Assembly: GCA_030654015.1 (NCBI GenBank) | Contig: JAURYI010000103.1 | Span: 1 to 64,000, forward strand | DNA: 64,000 bases | Direction: 5' to 3' | DNA from: Methylococcales bacterium | Lineage (GTDB): Bacteria; Pseudomonadota; Gammaproteobacteria; Methylococcales; Methylomonadaceae | In this document: positions 15,805 through 25,198 of the stretch, in pieces | Position numbering within the stretch: position 1 is the stretch's first letter | Layout of the letters: each line of letters opens with the position of its first letter | The notes under the pieces: generated by a model | Database searches by the model: none | Told to the model about the DNA's origin: nothing | What the model saw: the letters and a program-made list of their open reading frames with translations, nothing else | Made by a program: the position numbers and the translations under genes

Positions 15805-16059
15805 ATGAGCCAATGCACCATAAGCTGTGAACTTCATGATTACCTTGAAATTGCTTGTATGTATGGCTATCAGGTCAAACTGACGTTAAAAGATGATCGA
15901 ATTATTGAGGGCAAGGCTGTTGATGTACTGACGACTGCTGAAAAGCGGGAATACCTGATAATTGATACTGGACGCGAACAGCAGAAGATTGAATCCCATC
16001 AACTCAGCAAAATGCAGGTTCTGACAGCCAATGCCAAGTTTAAGGAAGTCTTGTTTTAG
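15805..16059 (+). CDS. rof: Rho-binding antiterminator (Rof/YaeO family)
   Basis: An 84-residue small beta-barrel protein. ISCELHDYLEIACMYGYQVK, LTLKDDRIIEGKAVDVLT and YLIIDTGREQQKIESHQLSKM follow the Rof pattern. Rof binds the primary RNA site of Rho and reduces termination. rho itself is 4.7 kb away in this window. The C-terminal tail (TANAKFKEVLF) is unremarkable. Confidence 0.8.
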   Translation: MSQCTISCELHDYLEIACMYGYQVKLTLKDDRIIEGKAVDVLTTAEKREYLIIDTGREQQKIESHQLSKMQVLTANAKFKEVLF

Positions 16060-16356
16060 GGGTGTGGTTAAACATTACCAATGCAAGCGCAGTTTAGTGG
16101 ATGGATATTACACGGGATACAGCCAACCACCCATAACATGATTATGTTAGACAACGTACAGACTAAAAACGCTGCTCCTATTATGTTTACTCTGGGTTCG
16201 ACACTAAAACCCAATGCAATCTGGTAACATAGAGCCAGAACCATTTATAAAAAATAGTCCGCTAAGGTTCACTAAATTCGGTGAAACGCCAAAACCTTGT
16301 GCGCCCTACCCCCACTTAGCTAATCAAGCTATCACACCTTAAATTTAGGAATTGTT
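16060..16356. other. Intergenic stretch, no clear feature
   Basis: A 48-codon ORF (16081-16227, MQAQFSGWILHGIQ...) lacks a ribosome-binding site and known relatives. AGGAATTGTT before the alcohol dehydrogenase ATG is that gene's likely ribosome-binding site. No repeat or RNA was recognised. Confidence 0.35.
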
Positions 16357-17421
16357 ATGTCAAAAGCCAAAGCGTATGCCGCATTTAACCCACATGACCC
16401 GTTAGCTCCTTTTGAATTTGAACGCCGCGAGTTGAAAGCCACCGATGTGCAGATTGATATTTTGTATTGCGGGGTCTGTCATTCCGATATTCATCAGGTG
16501 CGTGATGAATGGGGTAATTCCGCCTTTCCTATGGTGCCGGGACATGAAATTGTCGGTAAAGTCATTAACATCGGCAGCGACGTTAAAAAATTCTCCGTCG
16601 GCGACAAAGTAGGTGTGGGCTGCATGGTGGACTCTTGCCGTACTTGCCCTGATTGTCTGGAACAACAACAGCAATATTGCAATCATACGGTGTTTACTTA
16701 TAACTGCCCAGACCAGCACAGCAACGGTACGGTCAGCAATTATGGCGGTTATTCCAATCACATCGTGGTTGAGCAGGATTTTGTGTTAAAAATTGCTGAT
16801 AATTTGGATTTAGCCGCCAGTGCGCCGCTATTATGTGCAGGTATTACCACTTATTCACCGTTAAAACATTGGAAAGTCGGCGCAGGTCAAAAAGTGGGCG
16901 TGGTCGGTTTAGGCGGTCTAGGACACATGGGCGTTAAATTCGCCCGCGCTTTAGGTGCGCACGTCGTGTTGTTTACCACGTCGGCAAACAAAGTTGAAGA
17001 TGCCAAACGTTTGGGTGCGCATGAAGTAGTAATTTCTAAAAATGAGGATGAAATGGCGGCTCACATACAGAGTTTTGACTTTATTTTAAATACCGTTGCC
17101 GCCCCGCATAATCTGGATGCTTTTACCAACTTATTAAAACGTGATGGCACGCTGTGTTTAATCGGTGTGCCAGATCAACCGCATCCTTCCCCTTCGGTCG
17201 GCAACCTGATTTTCAAACGGCGTTCTATTGCAGGTTCTTTAATCGGCGGCATTCAAGAAACGCAGGAAATGCTGGATTTTTGTGCGGCACATAACATCAC
17301 CTCCGATATAGAGCTAATCCCGATTCAACGCATTAATGAGGCTTACGAGAGAGTGTTAAAAAGCGATGTCAAATATCGGTTTGTTATTGATTTAGCCAGT
17401 CTTGATGCTGAAACAGCATAA
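16357..17421 (+). CDS. Zinc-dependent NAD(P) alcohol dehydrogenase, YahK/CAD-like
   Basis: This 354-residue medium-chain dehydrogenase has catalytic zinc ligands C41 (GVCHSDIH) and H63-E64 (PGHEIVG). The structural zinc loop is GCMVDSCRTCPDCLEQQQQYC. The nucleotide-binding loop GLGGLGHMGVKFARALGA lies in the second half. The pattern fits the cinnamyl-alcohol dehydrogenase/YahK branch, which usually reduces a broad range of aldehydes with NADPH. A detoxification role would suit an aldehyde-producing methylotroph, but this is inference. Confidence 0.9.
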   Translation: MSKAKAYAAFNPHDPLAPFEFERRELKATDVQIDILYCGVCHSDIHQVRDEWGNSAFPMVPGHEIVGKVINIGSDVKKFSVGDKVGVGCMVDSCRTCPDCLEQQQQYCNHTVFTYNCPDQHSNGTVSNYGGYSNHIVVEQDFVLKIADNLDLAASAPLLCAGITTYSPLKHWKVGAGQKVGVVGLGGLGHMGVKFARALGAHVVLFTTSANKVEDAKRLGAHEVVISKNEDEMAAHIQSFDFILNTVAAPHNLDAFTNLLKRDGTLCLIGVPDQPHPSPSVGNLIFKRRSIAGSLIGGIQETQEMLDFCAAHNITSDIELIPIQRINEAYERVLKSDVKYRFVIDLASLDAETA

Positions 17422-17460
17422 GCGTTTCATTATTATTTATAGTGGTTTAGGAGAAATTTT

Positions 17461-18516
17461 TTGAAACCATCTTTTTATGACCTAAATTATTCTGATTTAG
17501 AAATGATTATAAATCAGAATAATTTAAACAGCTCAGCAGCGACAGTTCTTTTTAATTGGCATTATAAGAAAAAAGAAAATACTCAATGCCTTAATAAAAT
17601 TGCTAAATGCTCAGCGGATTTTTTTCAAAATAATTTCGACTTTTCACTACCCGAAATCGACACGGTTTACGAGTCAAAAAAAGATAGAACTGTAAAATTT
17701 CTTTTTAAACTTAAAGACCAGCATAAAGTTGAAACTGTGCTTATCCCGTTTAATAATAAATACTCCATTTGCCTTTCATCGCAGGTTGGCTGTGCGATGA
17801 ATTGTTCTTTTTGTTTTACAGGAAAACAAGGGCTTAAAAGAAATTTAACTACAAGTGAAATTGTCGGTCAGTTTCTACAGGCTTGGCGTTGGTTGGCGAA
17901 CAATAGAGCTGGAGAAGAGAGAATTTTAAATATTGTTTTTATGGGACAAGGCGAACCTTTACATAATTTTGATGCCGTCAAAAAAGCGTGCGAGATATTT
18001 CTATCAAAACATGGAACGTCAATTGGTGTTCAAAAAATTACTATTTCAACGGCGGGTTATATTCCAGGACTTAAAAGATGGAGTCAGGAAATTCCGAGAG
18101 TAAACCTTGCGTTATCTCTTCATTCCCCCTTTGAAGAAAAGAGGAATCAACTTATTCCCATTAATAAAAAATATCCGCTAGATGAGGTATTGGAAATTAT
18201 TGATAAAATACCTTTAAATAAAAAACAATTTATTACTTATGAATATATTCTGATAAAAGATTTTAATGATTCTCCAGAGGATGCTGAAAAATTGGGAGCA
18301 ATACTGGCGGGTAAAAGTGCTTATATAAACTTAATTCCTTTTAACTCCTTTCCAGAGTCACATTATCAGTGTCCTGATGTGGATAAAATTGAAAATTTTA
18401 AAGCGGTGTTAGATACTTTTAAAATCCCGACTTTAATCAGAGGTGCAAAAGGCGATGATGTATTAGCCGCGTGCGGACAACTTAATTCTAAAAATAAAAT
18501 CGCTATCGAGTGCTAG
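17461..18516 (+). CDS. RlmN/Cfr family radical SAM RNA methyltransferase
   Basis: A 351-residue protein with the radical SAM cluster C111-x3-C115-x2-C118 (CAMNCSFC) and the RlmN-type C338 in DDVLAACGQL. SSQVGCAMNCSFCFTGKQGL, INLIPFNSFP and SLHSPFEEKRNQLIPINKKYP follow the family that methylates A2503 of 23S rRNA. It has FMGQGEPL where RlmN has MGMGEPL, and the N-terminus is short and divergent. The DNA is visibly A+T-richer than its neighbours, and no hisS or ispG neighbours are present, so it may be a second, acquired copy. TTG start with AGGAG 7 nt upstream. Confidence 0.82.
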   Translation: MKPSFYDLNYSDLEMIINQNNLNSSAATVLFNWHYKKKENTQCLNKIAKCSADFFQNNFDFSLPEIDTVYESKKDRTVKFLFKLKDQHKVETVLIPFNNKYSICLSSQVGCAMNCSFCFTGKQGLKRNLTTSEIVGQFLQAWRWLANNRAGEERILNIVFMGQGEPLHNFDAVKKACEIFLSKHGTSIGVQKITISTAGYIPGLKRWSQEIPRVNLALSLHSPFEEKRNQLIPINKKYPLDEVLEIIDKIPLNKKQFITYEYILIKDFNDSPEDAEKLGAILAGKSAYINLIPFNSFPESHYQCPDVDKIENFKAVLDTFKIPTLIRGAKGDDVLAACGQLNSKNKIAIEC

Positions 18517-18539
18517 TGAAAGGAGTGATTATCTTTTTT

Positions 18540-18568
18540 GACAAAAACGCACACGCTACCGTTTTGTC
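18540..18568. terminator. Hairpin between convergent genes
   Basis: GACAAAAACG pairs with CGTTTTGTC (one bulged A) between the RlmN-like gene and rhlB, which converge. Its position suggests a shared terminator. No T-run follows on the plus strand. Confidence 0.4.
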
Positions 18569-18616
18569 TCGGCATTTATAACTTTGTTAGATAGCCTATG
18601 CAATCCAAAACCGAAT

Positions 18617-19864
18617 TTACGATGCTTTTGGACGGGGTTTATTAATCCGTTTATTGGGAGCCGACTTAGGTCTTGGGGGTCTTTTTTCTGGCTGGATAAT
18701 GTCCGCTAACAGGTCTTTAGTAATCGGTTTGATGGCGATTTTCTGCTCGGTATAGGCTTCAATATCAGGCATGGAATAGGCGTATTCTTCACAAATAAAG
18801 CTGATTGCGACACCACTGGCACCGAATCGCGCGGTGCGTCCGATTCTATGCACATAATCTTCTACATCTTGCGGCAAATCGTAGTTAAAAACGTGCGACA
18901 CATCGGCAATATGCAAGCCTCTGGCGGCGACATCGGTCGCAATCAATAGCGTGATGTTGTTTTCCTGAAAATCGTTGAGGATGCGCTGGCGTTTGTCTTG
19001 CGGCACGTCACCACTGAGCGCGGCGGTTTTGTAGCCATTGGCATTTAGCGTGTCTTCCAGCAATTCCGCACAGCGTTTGGTATTAACAAAAATAATACTG
19101 CGTTGCGGTTGGTATTGATTCAAGATACCGATTAACAGTGGAATTTTTTGTTCATTGGCGGGACAGAATGCGTATTGCTCAATGGCTTTAGAGGTGACTT
19201 CTTCGCTTTCAATACGAATCAACACGGGGTTATTCATGTGTTCGTAAGCCAGTTCTGTCACTTTATAAGATAGCGTTGCCGAAAATAACATATTCAGACG
19301 TTTGTCCGCTTCGGGCATACGGCGCAATAAAAACCGAATATCTTTGATAAAACCCAAATCGAACATACGGTCGGCTTCATCCATGACCATCACTTGGATG
19401 TTATCCAGCGTGAACGCATTTTGGCGATAAAAATCAATAATACGACCCGGTGTGCCGATGATAATATCAACATTGGATTTTATTTTATCCAATTGCTTCT
19501 GGTAATCAGTGCCGCCGTAAATCAGCGCGAATTTCAGCGTCAGGTGCTTGCTGAGTGCTACTGCGTCTTTGTGAATTTGAATGGCAAGTTCGCGCGTCGG
19601 GGCAATAATGATAGCGCGTGGGTTGTTAATTTTCTCGCTTTCATCGTTAATTAACCGCTGAAACGTCGCCAGTAAAAACGTTGCGGTTTTGCCTGTGCCT
19701 GTTTGCGCCTGCCCTGCCATGTCTTTATCGCGCAGCAAAATAGGCAAGGCTCTGTCTTGTATCGGCGTGCAGTGCGTAAAGCCCGCGTCGGTCAAGCCTT
19801 GCAGGATGATGTCAGACAATTCGAGATTGCTAAAGCGTGTTTGAGTTAAATGGGTCGTATTCAT
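18617..19864 (-). CDS. rhlB: ATP-dependent RNA helicase RhlB (DEAD box)
   Basis: This 415-residue DEAD-box helicase has Q motif TPIQ, AGQAQTGTGKT, PTRELA, GTPGR, DEAD, SAT, ARGLHI and HRIGRTAR all intact. The MYDLGFIKDIRFLLRRMP-type stretch (here RMFDLGFIKDIRFLLRRMP) and the N-terminus THLTQTRFSNLEL match RhlB, the degradosome helicase. The basic C-tail (PPRPKSAPNKRINKPRPK) fits RNA binding. It is divergent from trxA and rho, as in other gammaproteobacteria. Confidence 0.94.
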   Translation of the reverse strand: MNTTHLTQTRFSNLELSDIILQGLTDAGFTHCTPIQDRALPILLRDKDMAGQAQTGTGKTATFLLATFQRLINDESEKINNPRAIIIAPTRELAIQIHKDAVALSKHLTLKFALIYGGTDYQKQLDKIKSNVDIIIGTPGRIIDFYRQNAFTLDNIQVMVMDEADRMFDLGFIKDIRFLLRRMPEADKRLNMLFSATLSYKVTELAYEHMNNPVLIRIESEEVTSKAIEQYAFCPANEQKIPLLIGILNQYQPQRSIIFVNTKRCAELLEDTLNANGYKTAALSGDVPQDKRQRILNDFQENNITLLIATDVAARGLHIADVSHVFNYDLPQDVEDYVHRIGRTARFGASGVAISFICEEYAYSMPDIEAYTEQKIAIKPITKDLLADIIQPEKRPPRPKSAPNKRINKPRPKAS

Positions 19865-19964
19865 AGCCTATAGGATAACGCAAAAACGGCTATGATTGAA
19901 ATTGATTGACTGATACCCCTTATCCCTCCTATAGTTTTAAACTTTTAAGTAATGGAGAAATAAA

Positions 19965-20288
19965 GTGAGCAACGTAATTCATGTAACTGATGGCGATTTT
20001 GAACAAGTCGTTCTTAAAGCGACAGGCCCTGTATTAGTTGATTATTGGGCAGAATGGTGCGGCCCTTGCAAAATGATTGCCCCTATTTTGGATGAACTTT
20101 CCAAAGACTATGAAGGTAAATTAACAGTTGTTAAACTCAATATTGATGAAAATCCACAAACACCACAACGTTACGGTGTGCGCGGTATTCCAACATTGAT
20201 GATTTTTAAAGGCGGTGAAGTAGACGCAACTAAAGTAGGTGCGTTACCAAAAGGTCAGTTAGCCGAGTTTATCGACAGCAATCTGTAA
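19965..20288 (+). CDS. trxA: Thioredoxin 1
   Basis: This 107-residue thioredoxin has active site WCGPC at residues 31-35 and the cis-proline segment [11 protein letters not shown]. It reduces protein disulfides in the cytoplasm with NADPH and thioredoxin reductase. GTG start with GGAG 7 nt upstream. It lies between divergent rhlB and downstream rho, a standard order. Confidence 0.96.
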   Translation: MSNVIHVTDGDFEQVVLKATGPVLVDYWAEWCGPCKMIAPILDELSKDYEGKLTVVKLNIDENPQTPQRYGVRGIPTLMIFKGGEVDATKVGALPKGQLAEFIDSNL

Positions 20289-20297
20289 GCCTACCAC

Positions 20298-20331
20298 CTT
20301 GAGTTCGTCACAAAAGTTGGACGGACTCAAG
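20298..20331 (+). promoter_or_regulatory. Stem-loop in the trxA-rho gap
   Basis: CTTGAGT (20298-20304) pairs with ACTCAAG (20325-20331), with an inner GTC/GAC. No T-run follows. It may end trxA transcription or form part of a rho leader. rho is commonly autoregulated by attenuation in a leader, and 183 nt are available here. Confidence 0.35.
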
Positions 20332-20471
20332 TGCTTTACGTTATACTTGCCCCGCGTACACTCTGCGCACTCAATCTATCGTCCGATAATACTTTCATCC
20401 CTGAATTCCAAATTCTATCCCTGTCATTACGGTGTCTTGCTGTAATCACTTATCTTTGAGCACTCTTTTTT

Positions 20472-21728
20472 ATGAATCTAACCGAGTTAAAACTAAAACA
20501 AATCAGTGAAGTTATTGAAATAGCCGAGTCCCTTGGACTTGAAAATGTTGCCCGATCGCGTAAACAAGACCTTATTTTTGCCATTCTGAAAAAACAGGCA
20601 AAAGCAGGCGATGATATTTACGGCGATGGGGTACTGGAAATTTTACAGGATGGTTTTGGTTTTTTGCGAACGCCAGGGTGTTCTTATCTAGCAGGCCCAG
20701 ACGATATTTATGTTTCACCCAGTCAAATCAGACGCTTTTCATTAAAAACAGGCGATACCATCAGCGGTAAAATCAGACCGCCTAAAGATAACGAACGTTA
20801 TTTTGCGATGCTCAAAGTCGATCAAATCAACTTTGAACCCCCCGAAAATACCAAAAACAAAATCACCTTTTCCAACCTTACCCCATTATTTGCCAAACAA
20901 CGTTTTGTGCTTGAACAAGGCAACGGCACCAGCGAAGATTTAACAGGTCGTATCATCGACTTAATCGCCCCGATTGGTAAAGGTCAACGTGGCTTAATCG
21001 TGTCACCGCCAAAAGCGGGTAAAACCATGATTATGCAGGCTTTGGCACAAGCGATCGCCGACAAAAATCCTGAATGTTATCTGATTGTGTTACTCATCGA
21101 CGAACGTCCTGAGGAAGTCACCGAAATGGAACGTTGTGTACGCGGCGAAGTCATTTCCAGCACCTTTGATGAACCCGCCACCCGTCACGTCCAAGTCGCG
21201 GAAATGGTTATCGAAAAAGCCCGCCGTTTAGTCGAACACAAACACGACGTAGTCATTTTATTAGACTCCATCACCCGTTTAGCCAGAGCGTACAACACCG
21301 TTGTGCCATCATCAGGCAAAATTTTAACAGGTGGTGTTGATGCCAACGCGCTGGAAAAACCCAAACGCTTTTTTGGTGCGGCAAGAAATATCGAAGAAGG
21401 CGGCAGTTTAACCATTATCGCCACTGCATTGGTCGATACTGGCTCACGCATGGACGAAGTGATTTACGAAGAATTCAAAGGCACAGGCAACATGGAGCTG
21501 CATTTGGATAGAAAAATCGCTGAAAAACGTATTTACCCTGCGATTAACATCAACCGTTCAGGCACACGCCGCGAAGAATATCTGGTTGATCCCGATACGC
21601 TGCAAAAAACATGGATATTACGCAAAATCCTGCAACCGATGGATGAAACAGCGGCATCAGAATTCCTGATTGGCAAACTGAAAGATTTCAAAACTAACGC
21701 TGAATTTTTTGATTCGATGAAGCGATAG
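20472..21728 (+). CDS. rho: Transcription termination factor Rho
   Basis: This 418-residue hexameric RNA helicase has the N-terminal helical part [19 protein letters not shown], the RNA-binding cold-shock fold [13 protein letters not shown], Walker [15 protein letters not shown], Walker [17 protein letters not shown], and the Q/R loops. Its length is that of the family. It lies downstream of trxA and converges with xerC across a shared hairpin. Confidence 0.97.
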   Translation: MNLTELKLKQISEVIEIAESLGLENVARSRKQDLIFAILKKQAKAGDDIYGDGVLEILQDGFGFLRTPGCSYLAGPDDIYVSPSQIRRFSLKTGDTISGKIRPPKDNERYFAMLKVDQINFEPPENTKNKITFSNLTPLFAKQRFVLEQGNGTSEDLTGRIIDLIAPIGKGQRGLIVSPPKAGKTMIMQALAQAIADKNPECYLIVLLIDERPEEVTEMERCVRGEVISSTFDEPATRHVQVAEMVIEKARRLVEHKHDVVILLDSITRLARAYNTVVPSSGKILTGGVDANALEKPKRFFGAARNIEEGGSLTIIATALVDTGSRMDEVIYEEFKGTGNMELHLDRKIAEKRIYPAININRSGTRREEYLVDPDTLQKTWILRKILQPMDETAASEFLIGKLKDFKTNAEFFDSMKR

Positions 21729-21737
21729 CTTATCCAC

Positions 21738-21780
21738 AAAGCCGTAGCGTGGGCGCGATTTTTGCCCGCTCTACGGCTTT
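21738..21780. terminator. Hairpin at the rho/xerC convergence
   Basis: AAAGCCGTAG (21738-21747) pairs with CTACGGCTTT (21771-21780), with an inner GGGC/GCCC. The right arm contains the xerC stop codon. It probably serves as a bidirectional terminator, although T-runs are short. Confidence 0.6.
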
Positions 21781-22691
21781 GGCTTTGGTGTTTGCTTCTT
21801 AGCGCGCGGATGCGCTTTATCATACACCGCCGCCAAATGTTGAAAATTCAAATGGGTATAAATTTGCGTGGTTGATAAACTGCTATGCCCTAACAATTCC
21901 TGTATCGCGCTTAAATCCTGACTGGCTTCCAATAAATGACTGGCGAACGAATGCCTGAGTTTATGCGGATAGACGCGCTCGGTAATGCCTTTTGTCTTGC
22001 ACCAGCGTTCCAGCCGTAATTCAATACTGCGCTGTCCTAAGCGTGTCCCCCGATTAGAGGTAAACACCGCTGTTTCACCGATAGCGACGGTTTTACGTTG
22101 CAGCAACCAGAGCTTAATAGCGGTAATGGCTTTACTGCCAACGGGCAATATGCGTGCTTTTCCGCCTTTACCTGAGCGCACCCGCAACGATTTATCGACT
22201 AAATCCAAGTCTTTTAAATCCAAATCGACCAGTTCACTCAAGCGTAAACCCGATGAATAAAATAATTCAAACATCGCCACATCGCGTATTTCTAAATCTG
22301 AACTGGTACCCGCATCTAACAAACCTGTCATTTGATCGACATCTAAAGTTTTCGGCAATCTGCGCGCTTGTTTCGGGCCTTTAACGTACTGAGCAGGATT
22401 GGCTGTCACCCATTGGTTTTTTAACAGATACCGATAAAAACTGCGAATTGCCGATAATTCACGGTGTAAACTTGTGCTGCTGATGCCTTGCCGATAACGG
22501 TTGGCGATATGCGTGCGTATATCGCTTTGTTGGATGTTCGCCCATTTGTCTATGTTCTTGGTCGCGCAATAGGTCATTAAATGATTCATATCAAACTGAT
22601 AACTTTTGATAGTGTGCGGTGAGGCGCGTCTTTCCACTTCCAGTTGCTGAAAAAAATCTGCCAGTTGTTGTTTAGCCTTGGCGTTCATCAA
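21771..22691 (-). CDS. xerC: Tyrosine recombinase XerC
   Basis: A 306-residue site-specific recombinase that resolves chromosome dimers at dif with XerD. Catalytic residues are in SSGLRLSELV (Arg), SGKGGKARILP (Lys), HKLRHSFASHLLE (His, Arg), LLGHSSLSTTQIYTHL (His, Tyr). The N-terminal SAM-like domain is complete. It starts 2 nt after the DUF484 gene, in the usual dapF-DUF484-xerC order, so it is not part of a mobile element. Confidence 0.94.
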   Translation of the reverse strand: MMNAKAKQQLADFFQQLEVERRASPHTIKSYQFDMNHLMTYCATKNIDKWANIQQSDIRTHIANRYRQGISSTSLHRELSAIRSFYRYLLKNQWVTANPAQYVKGPKQARRLPKTLDVDQMTGLLDAGTSSDLEIRDVAMFELFYSSGLRLSELVDLDLKDLDLVDKSLRVRSGKGGKARILPVGSKAITAIKLWLLQRKTVAIGETAVFTSNRGTRLGQRSIELRLERWCKTKGITERVYPHKLRHSFASHLLEASQDLSAIQELLGHSSLSTTQIYTHLNFQHLAAVYDKAHPRAKKQTPKPKP

Positions 22692-22693
22692 CG

Positions 22694-23359
22694 TTACCGC
22701 AACAAAGAAAACAAGCGGGCTTCAACAATTTCGCCGATTTGTGTTAAAAATAACTGCCCCATACTGTAATGAAACCGCCCCTGTTCACGACTGCCAATCG
22801 CCAAAATACCCGCTGAATCGCCCACAGTCAGCGGTACCATTGCACAGGAATTGACCTCCATTGCTGAGTCACCAAACAAAATTTTGGCTTGCGCGAGGGT
22901 CGGGCGGGCGCATTTGGTTTGTTTACACGCCAGTTCTTTCATAAACGGTTTAAGGTCTTCGCTGTCAGGGGTAATAAACCAATGCGCTATGGTCGCATCA
23001 GCACACGCTTGAATAACGCGCACTTCAACAAAATCAGTTGCAAAATACTCCGCCAACACCTGCTCAAGATTAGCCATCATTTCTTGCAGCGTCACCGCGT
23101 TAAGCAGCGACAGCGTGAGCTTATGCAGTTTCAGGAAAGCAATATCATTGGTTCTGGCAATGTCTATCAGCTCATTAAGTTGTGTTTCCTGCTCCCGATG
23201 CTTGTGCCTGAATAATTCCAGTTGTTTGGCAATCAACGACACTGCCGTGCCGCTGGGATGCGGAATACTGAGATGCTCCAATAATTCCTGATGTTCATGA
23301 AAAAAATCGGGGTTTTGTTGTAAGTAGACTTCAACGTCACTGGCAGTAAGCGTGTTCAT
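22694..23359 (-). CDS. DUF484 family protein (GAF-like)
   Basis: A 221-residue protein with the DUF484 start [28 protein letters not shown]-type segment, a coiled stretch around residues 45-70 and a GAF-like C-terminal half ([23 protein letters not shown]). Its function is unestablished. It overlaps dapF by 4 nt (ATGA) and xerC follows after 2 nt. Confidence 0.9.
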   Translation of the reverse strand: MNTLTASDVEVYLQQNPDFFHEHQELLEHLSIPHPSGTAVSLIAKQLELFRHKHREQETQLNELIDIARTNDIAFLKLHKLTLSLLNAVTLQEMMANLEQVLAEYFATDFVEVRVIQACADATIAHWFITPDSEDLKPFMKELACKQTKCARPTLAQAKILFGDSAMEVNSCAMVPLTVGDSAGILAIGSREQGRFHYSMGQLFLTQIGEIVEARLFSLLR

Positions 23360-24183
23360 AACGCGATTACACCATCAAAAACAGCCACCGCTGCACCTGT
23401 CATCCACACGGGTTCGCCGCGCCCTGCCCAACGTATGTTTAATGTGCCACCTGCTAATTCCACCTGCACAGGACTATCCAATAACTGCTGTTCAATACCG
23501 ACCACCACCGCCGCACACGCGCCACTGCCACACGCCAGCGTTTCTGCCGCACCGCGTTCATACACCCGCAATTTTACCGAGTGGCGGTTGATAATCTGCA
23601 TAAAGCCGATATTGGCGCGTTCGGGAAATAATGCGTGGCTTTCCAGAGCTTTACCGAGTTCAGCCACAGGCGCGGTTTTAATATCGGCAACTTGAATAAC
23701 CGCATGAGGATTACCCATAGACACTGCGCCGAATTGGTATTGTTGATTTTCAACCTGCACAGCGTACAGCACGGCTTCCTGTTCAGCTGATAACGGCACT
23801 TCAGACGGCTGGTGGCGCGGCACACCCATATTCACCGTAATCAAACCATCAGCATCAAAACACAGTAATAACTGCCCTGCATCGGTATCAACGCGGATTT
23901 CATTTTTATCTGATAAGTTTTTATCGCGCACAAAACGCGCAAAACACCGCGCTCCATTACCGCATTGTGCAACTTCGCTACCATCGGCATTAAAAATACG
24001 GTATTTAAAATCGGCGGTATCGCTGACGGGCTTTTCCACCAGTAATAATTGATCGAAACCGATACCGAAATTCCGATTCGACATAAAGCGGATTTGCTCA
24101 GGGCTGAGACTAATAGTTTGGTTCATCGCGTCAATAACCACAAAGTCATTGCCGAGTCCGTGCATTTTAGTAAAGTGAATCAT
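23356..24183 (-). CDS. dapF: Diaminopimelate epimerase
   Basis: This 275-residue enzyme interconverts LL- and meso-diaminopimelate for lysine and peptidoglycan. Both catalytic cysteines are present, in [14 protein letters not shown] and [11 protein letters not shown]. The start [16 protein letters not shown] is the family start. A longer frame to 24231 adds unconserved residues. It is the first gene of dapF-DUF484-xerC. Confidence 0.95.
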   Translation of the reverse strand: MIHFTKMHGLGNDFVVIDAMNQTISLSPEQIRFMSNRNFGIGFDQLLLVEKPVSDTADFKYRIFNADGSEVAQCGNGARCFARFVRDKNLSDKNEIRVDTDAGQLLLCFDADGLITVNMGVPRHQPSEVPLSAEQEAVLYAVQVENQQYQFGAVSMGNPHAVIQVADIKTAPVAELGKALESHALFPERANIGFMQIINRHSVKLRVYERGAAETLACGSGACAAVVVGIEQQLLDSPVQVELAGGTLNIRWAGRGEPVWMTGAAVAVFDGVIAL

Positions 24184-24276
24184 AATGCTTTCTTGATTGA
24201 TGGCTGAGTCAGTAACTAATGAGCGTAGCATAAATAATGAAGTTGTTTAGGTTGGGCAGACTGCTGGTCATAAAAA

Positions 24277-25065
24277 TCAATGCCACAGCAACTTAGCCGC
24301 CATGATAAACAGCAACAGCGAAAAATACCGTTTCAGTGTAGCGGCGGGCAATTTGTGCGCCAGTTTCGCACCAAGCGGCGCAGTAAAAATACTGCTTAAG
24401 CCCGTGCCTAAAAACGCGGGCAGATACACATAACCCAAACAGCCTTCTGGCAAACGGGCATCCTGCCAGCCTAATAATACATAACTGACTGTACCCACAA
24501 GAGCTATCGGTAAACCACAGGCACTGGCAACTGCCACTGCCTGCCGCATGGTATATTGACCATGCACCAGATAAGGCACGGTCAATGTGCCGCCACCGAT
24601 ACCGACTATCGCCGACAATAAGCCGATAACCGTCCCGACCAGCGCGTCTAAAAATTTTGATTGCTTGACCGTGCCTGCTTTGGGTTTGATTTGTAACGCC
24701 ATTTGTATACCGACATACACCAAAAACACCACCAGAATCAGCCGCAAATAATCCGCACTGATTTGTTTGGCAACCACCGCACCCAGTGCCGCACCCAGCA
24801 TAATGGCAGGACTTAAGCTGAATACTTTCGCCCAGACCAGCGATCCTAAACGATGATGCGCGATAACGGAGGAAATCGCGGTAAAAATAATCGTCGCCAG
24901 TGAACTTGCCACAGCCATAATCATAATCAGTTCAGCAGGAAAATGATGTGCCGAAAACAACATCACCAGCACAGGGACGATGACCAAACCGCCACCGATA
25001 CCGAATAACCCTGCCAGTACGCCTGTCACCATGCCCAGCACGACAGTTGCTAAAAAAATATCCAT
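24277..25065 (-). CDS. TauE/SafE family sulfite/anion exporter
   Basis: A 262-residue membrane protein with about eight helices and the two family repeats: GVLAGLFGIGGGLVIVPVL near the start and LLSAIVGIGGGTLTVPYLV in the middle. The family exports sulfite, sulfoacetate or related anions. The substrate is unknown here. The ATG at 25065 was chosen over one at 25092 because GAGGAG lies 4 nt before it. It is divergent from cca. Confidence 0.88.
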   Translation of the reverse strand: MDIFLATVVLGMVTGVLAGLFGIGGGLVIVPVLVMLFSAHHFPAELIMIMAVASSLATIIFTAISSVIAHHRLGSLVWAKVFSLSPAIMLGAALGAVVAKQISADYLRLILVVFLVYVGIQMALQIKPKAGTVKQSKFLDALVGTVIGLLSAIVGIGGGTLTVPYLVHGQYTMRQAVAVASACGLPIALVGTVSYVLLGWQDARLPEGCLGYVYLPAFLGTGLSSIFTAPLGAKLAHKLPAATLKRYFSLLLFIMAAKLLWH

Positions 25066-25198
25066 AACGCTCCTCTTGAATGCAGTAAGCAATGCCTACC
25101 CGATAAAACGACGACTCTCATCACAAAGGACATTATGCCGTTTTTATGAGCGATTATGATATTCTTACCTTATATAAATGGATAATGAGTAGTCAGTA

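Noticed and set aside
16081-16227. 48-codon ORF between rof and the alcohol dehydrogenase
   Set aside because: No ribosome-binding site and no known relatives.
21771-22691. XerC-like recombinase as a sign of an integron or genomic island
   Set aside because: It sits in the conserved dapF-DUF484-xerC order, so it is the housekeeping gene.
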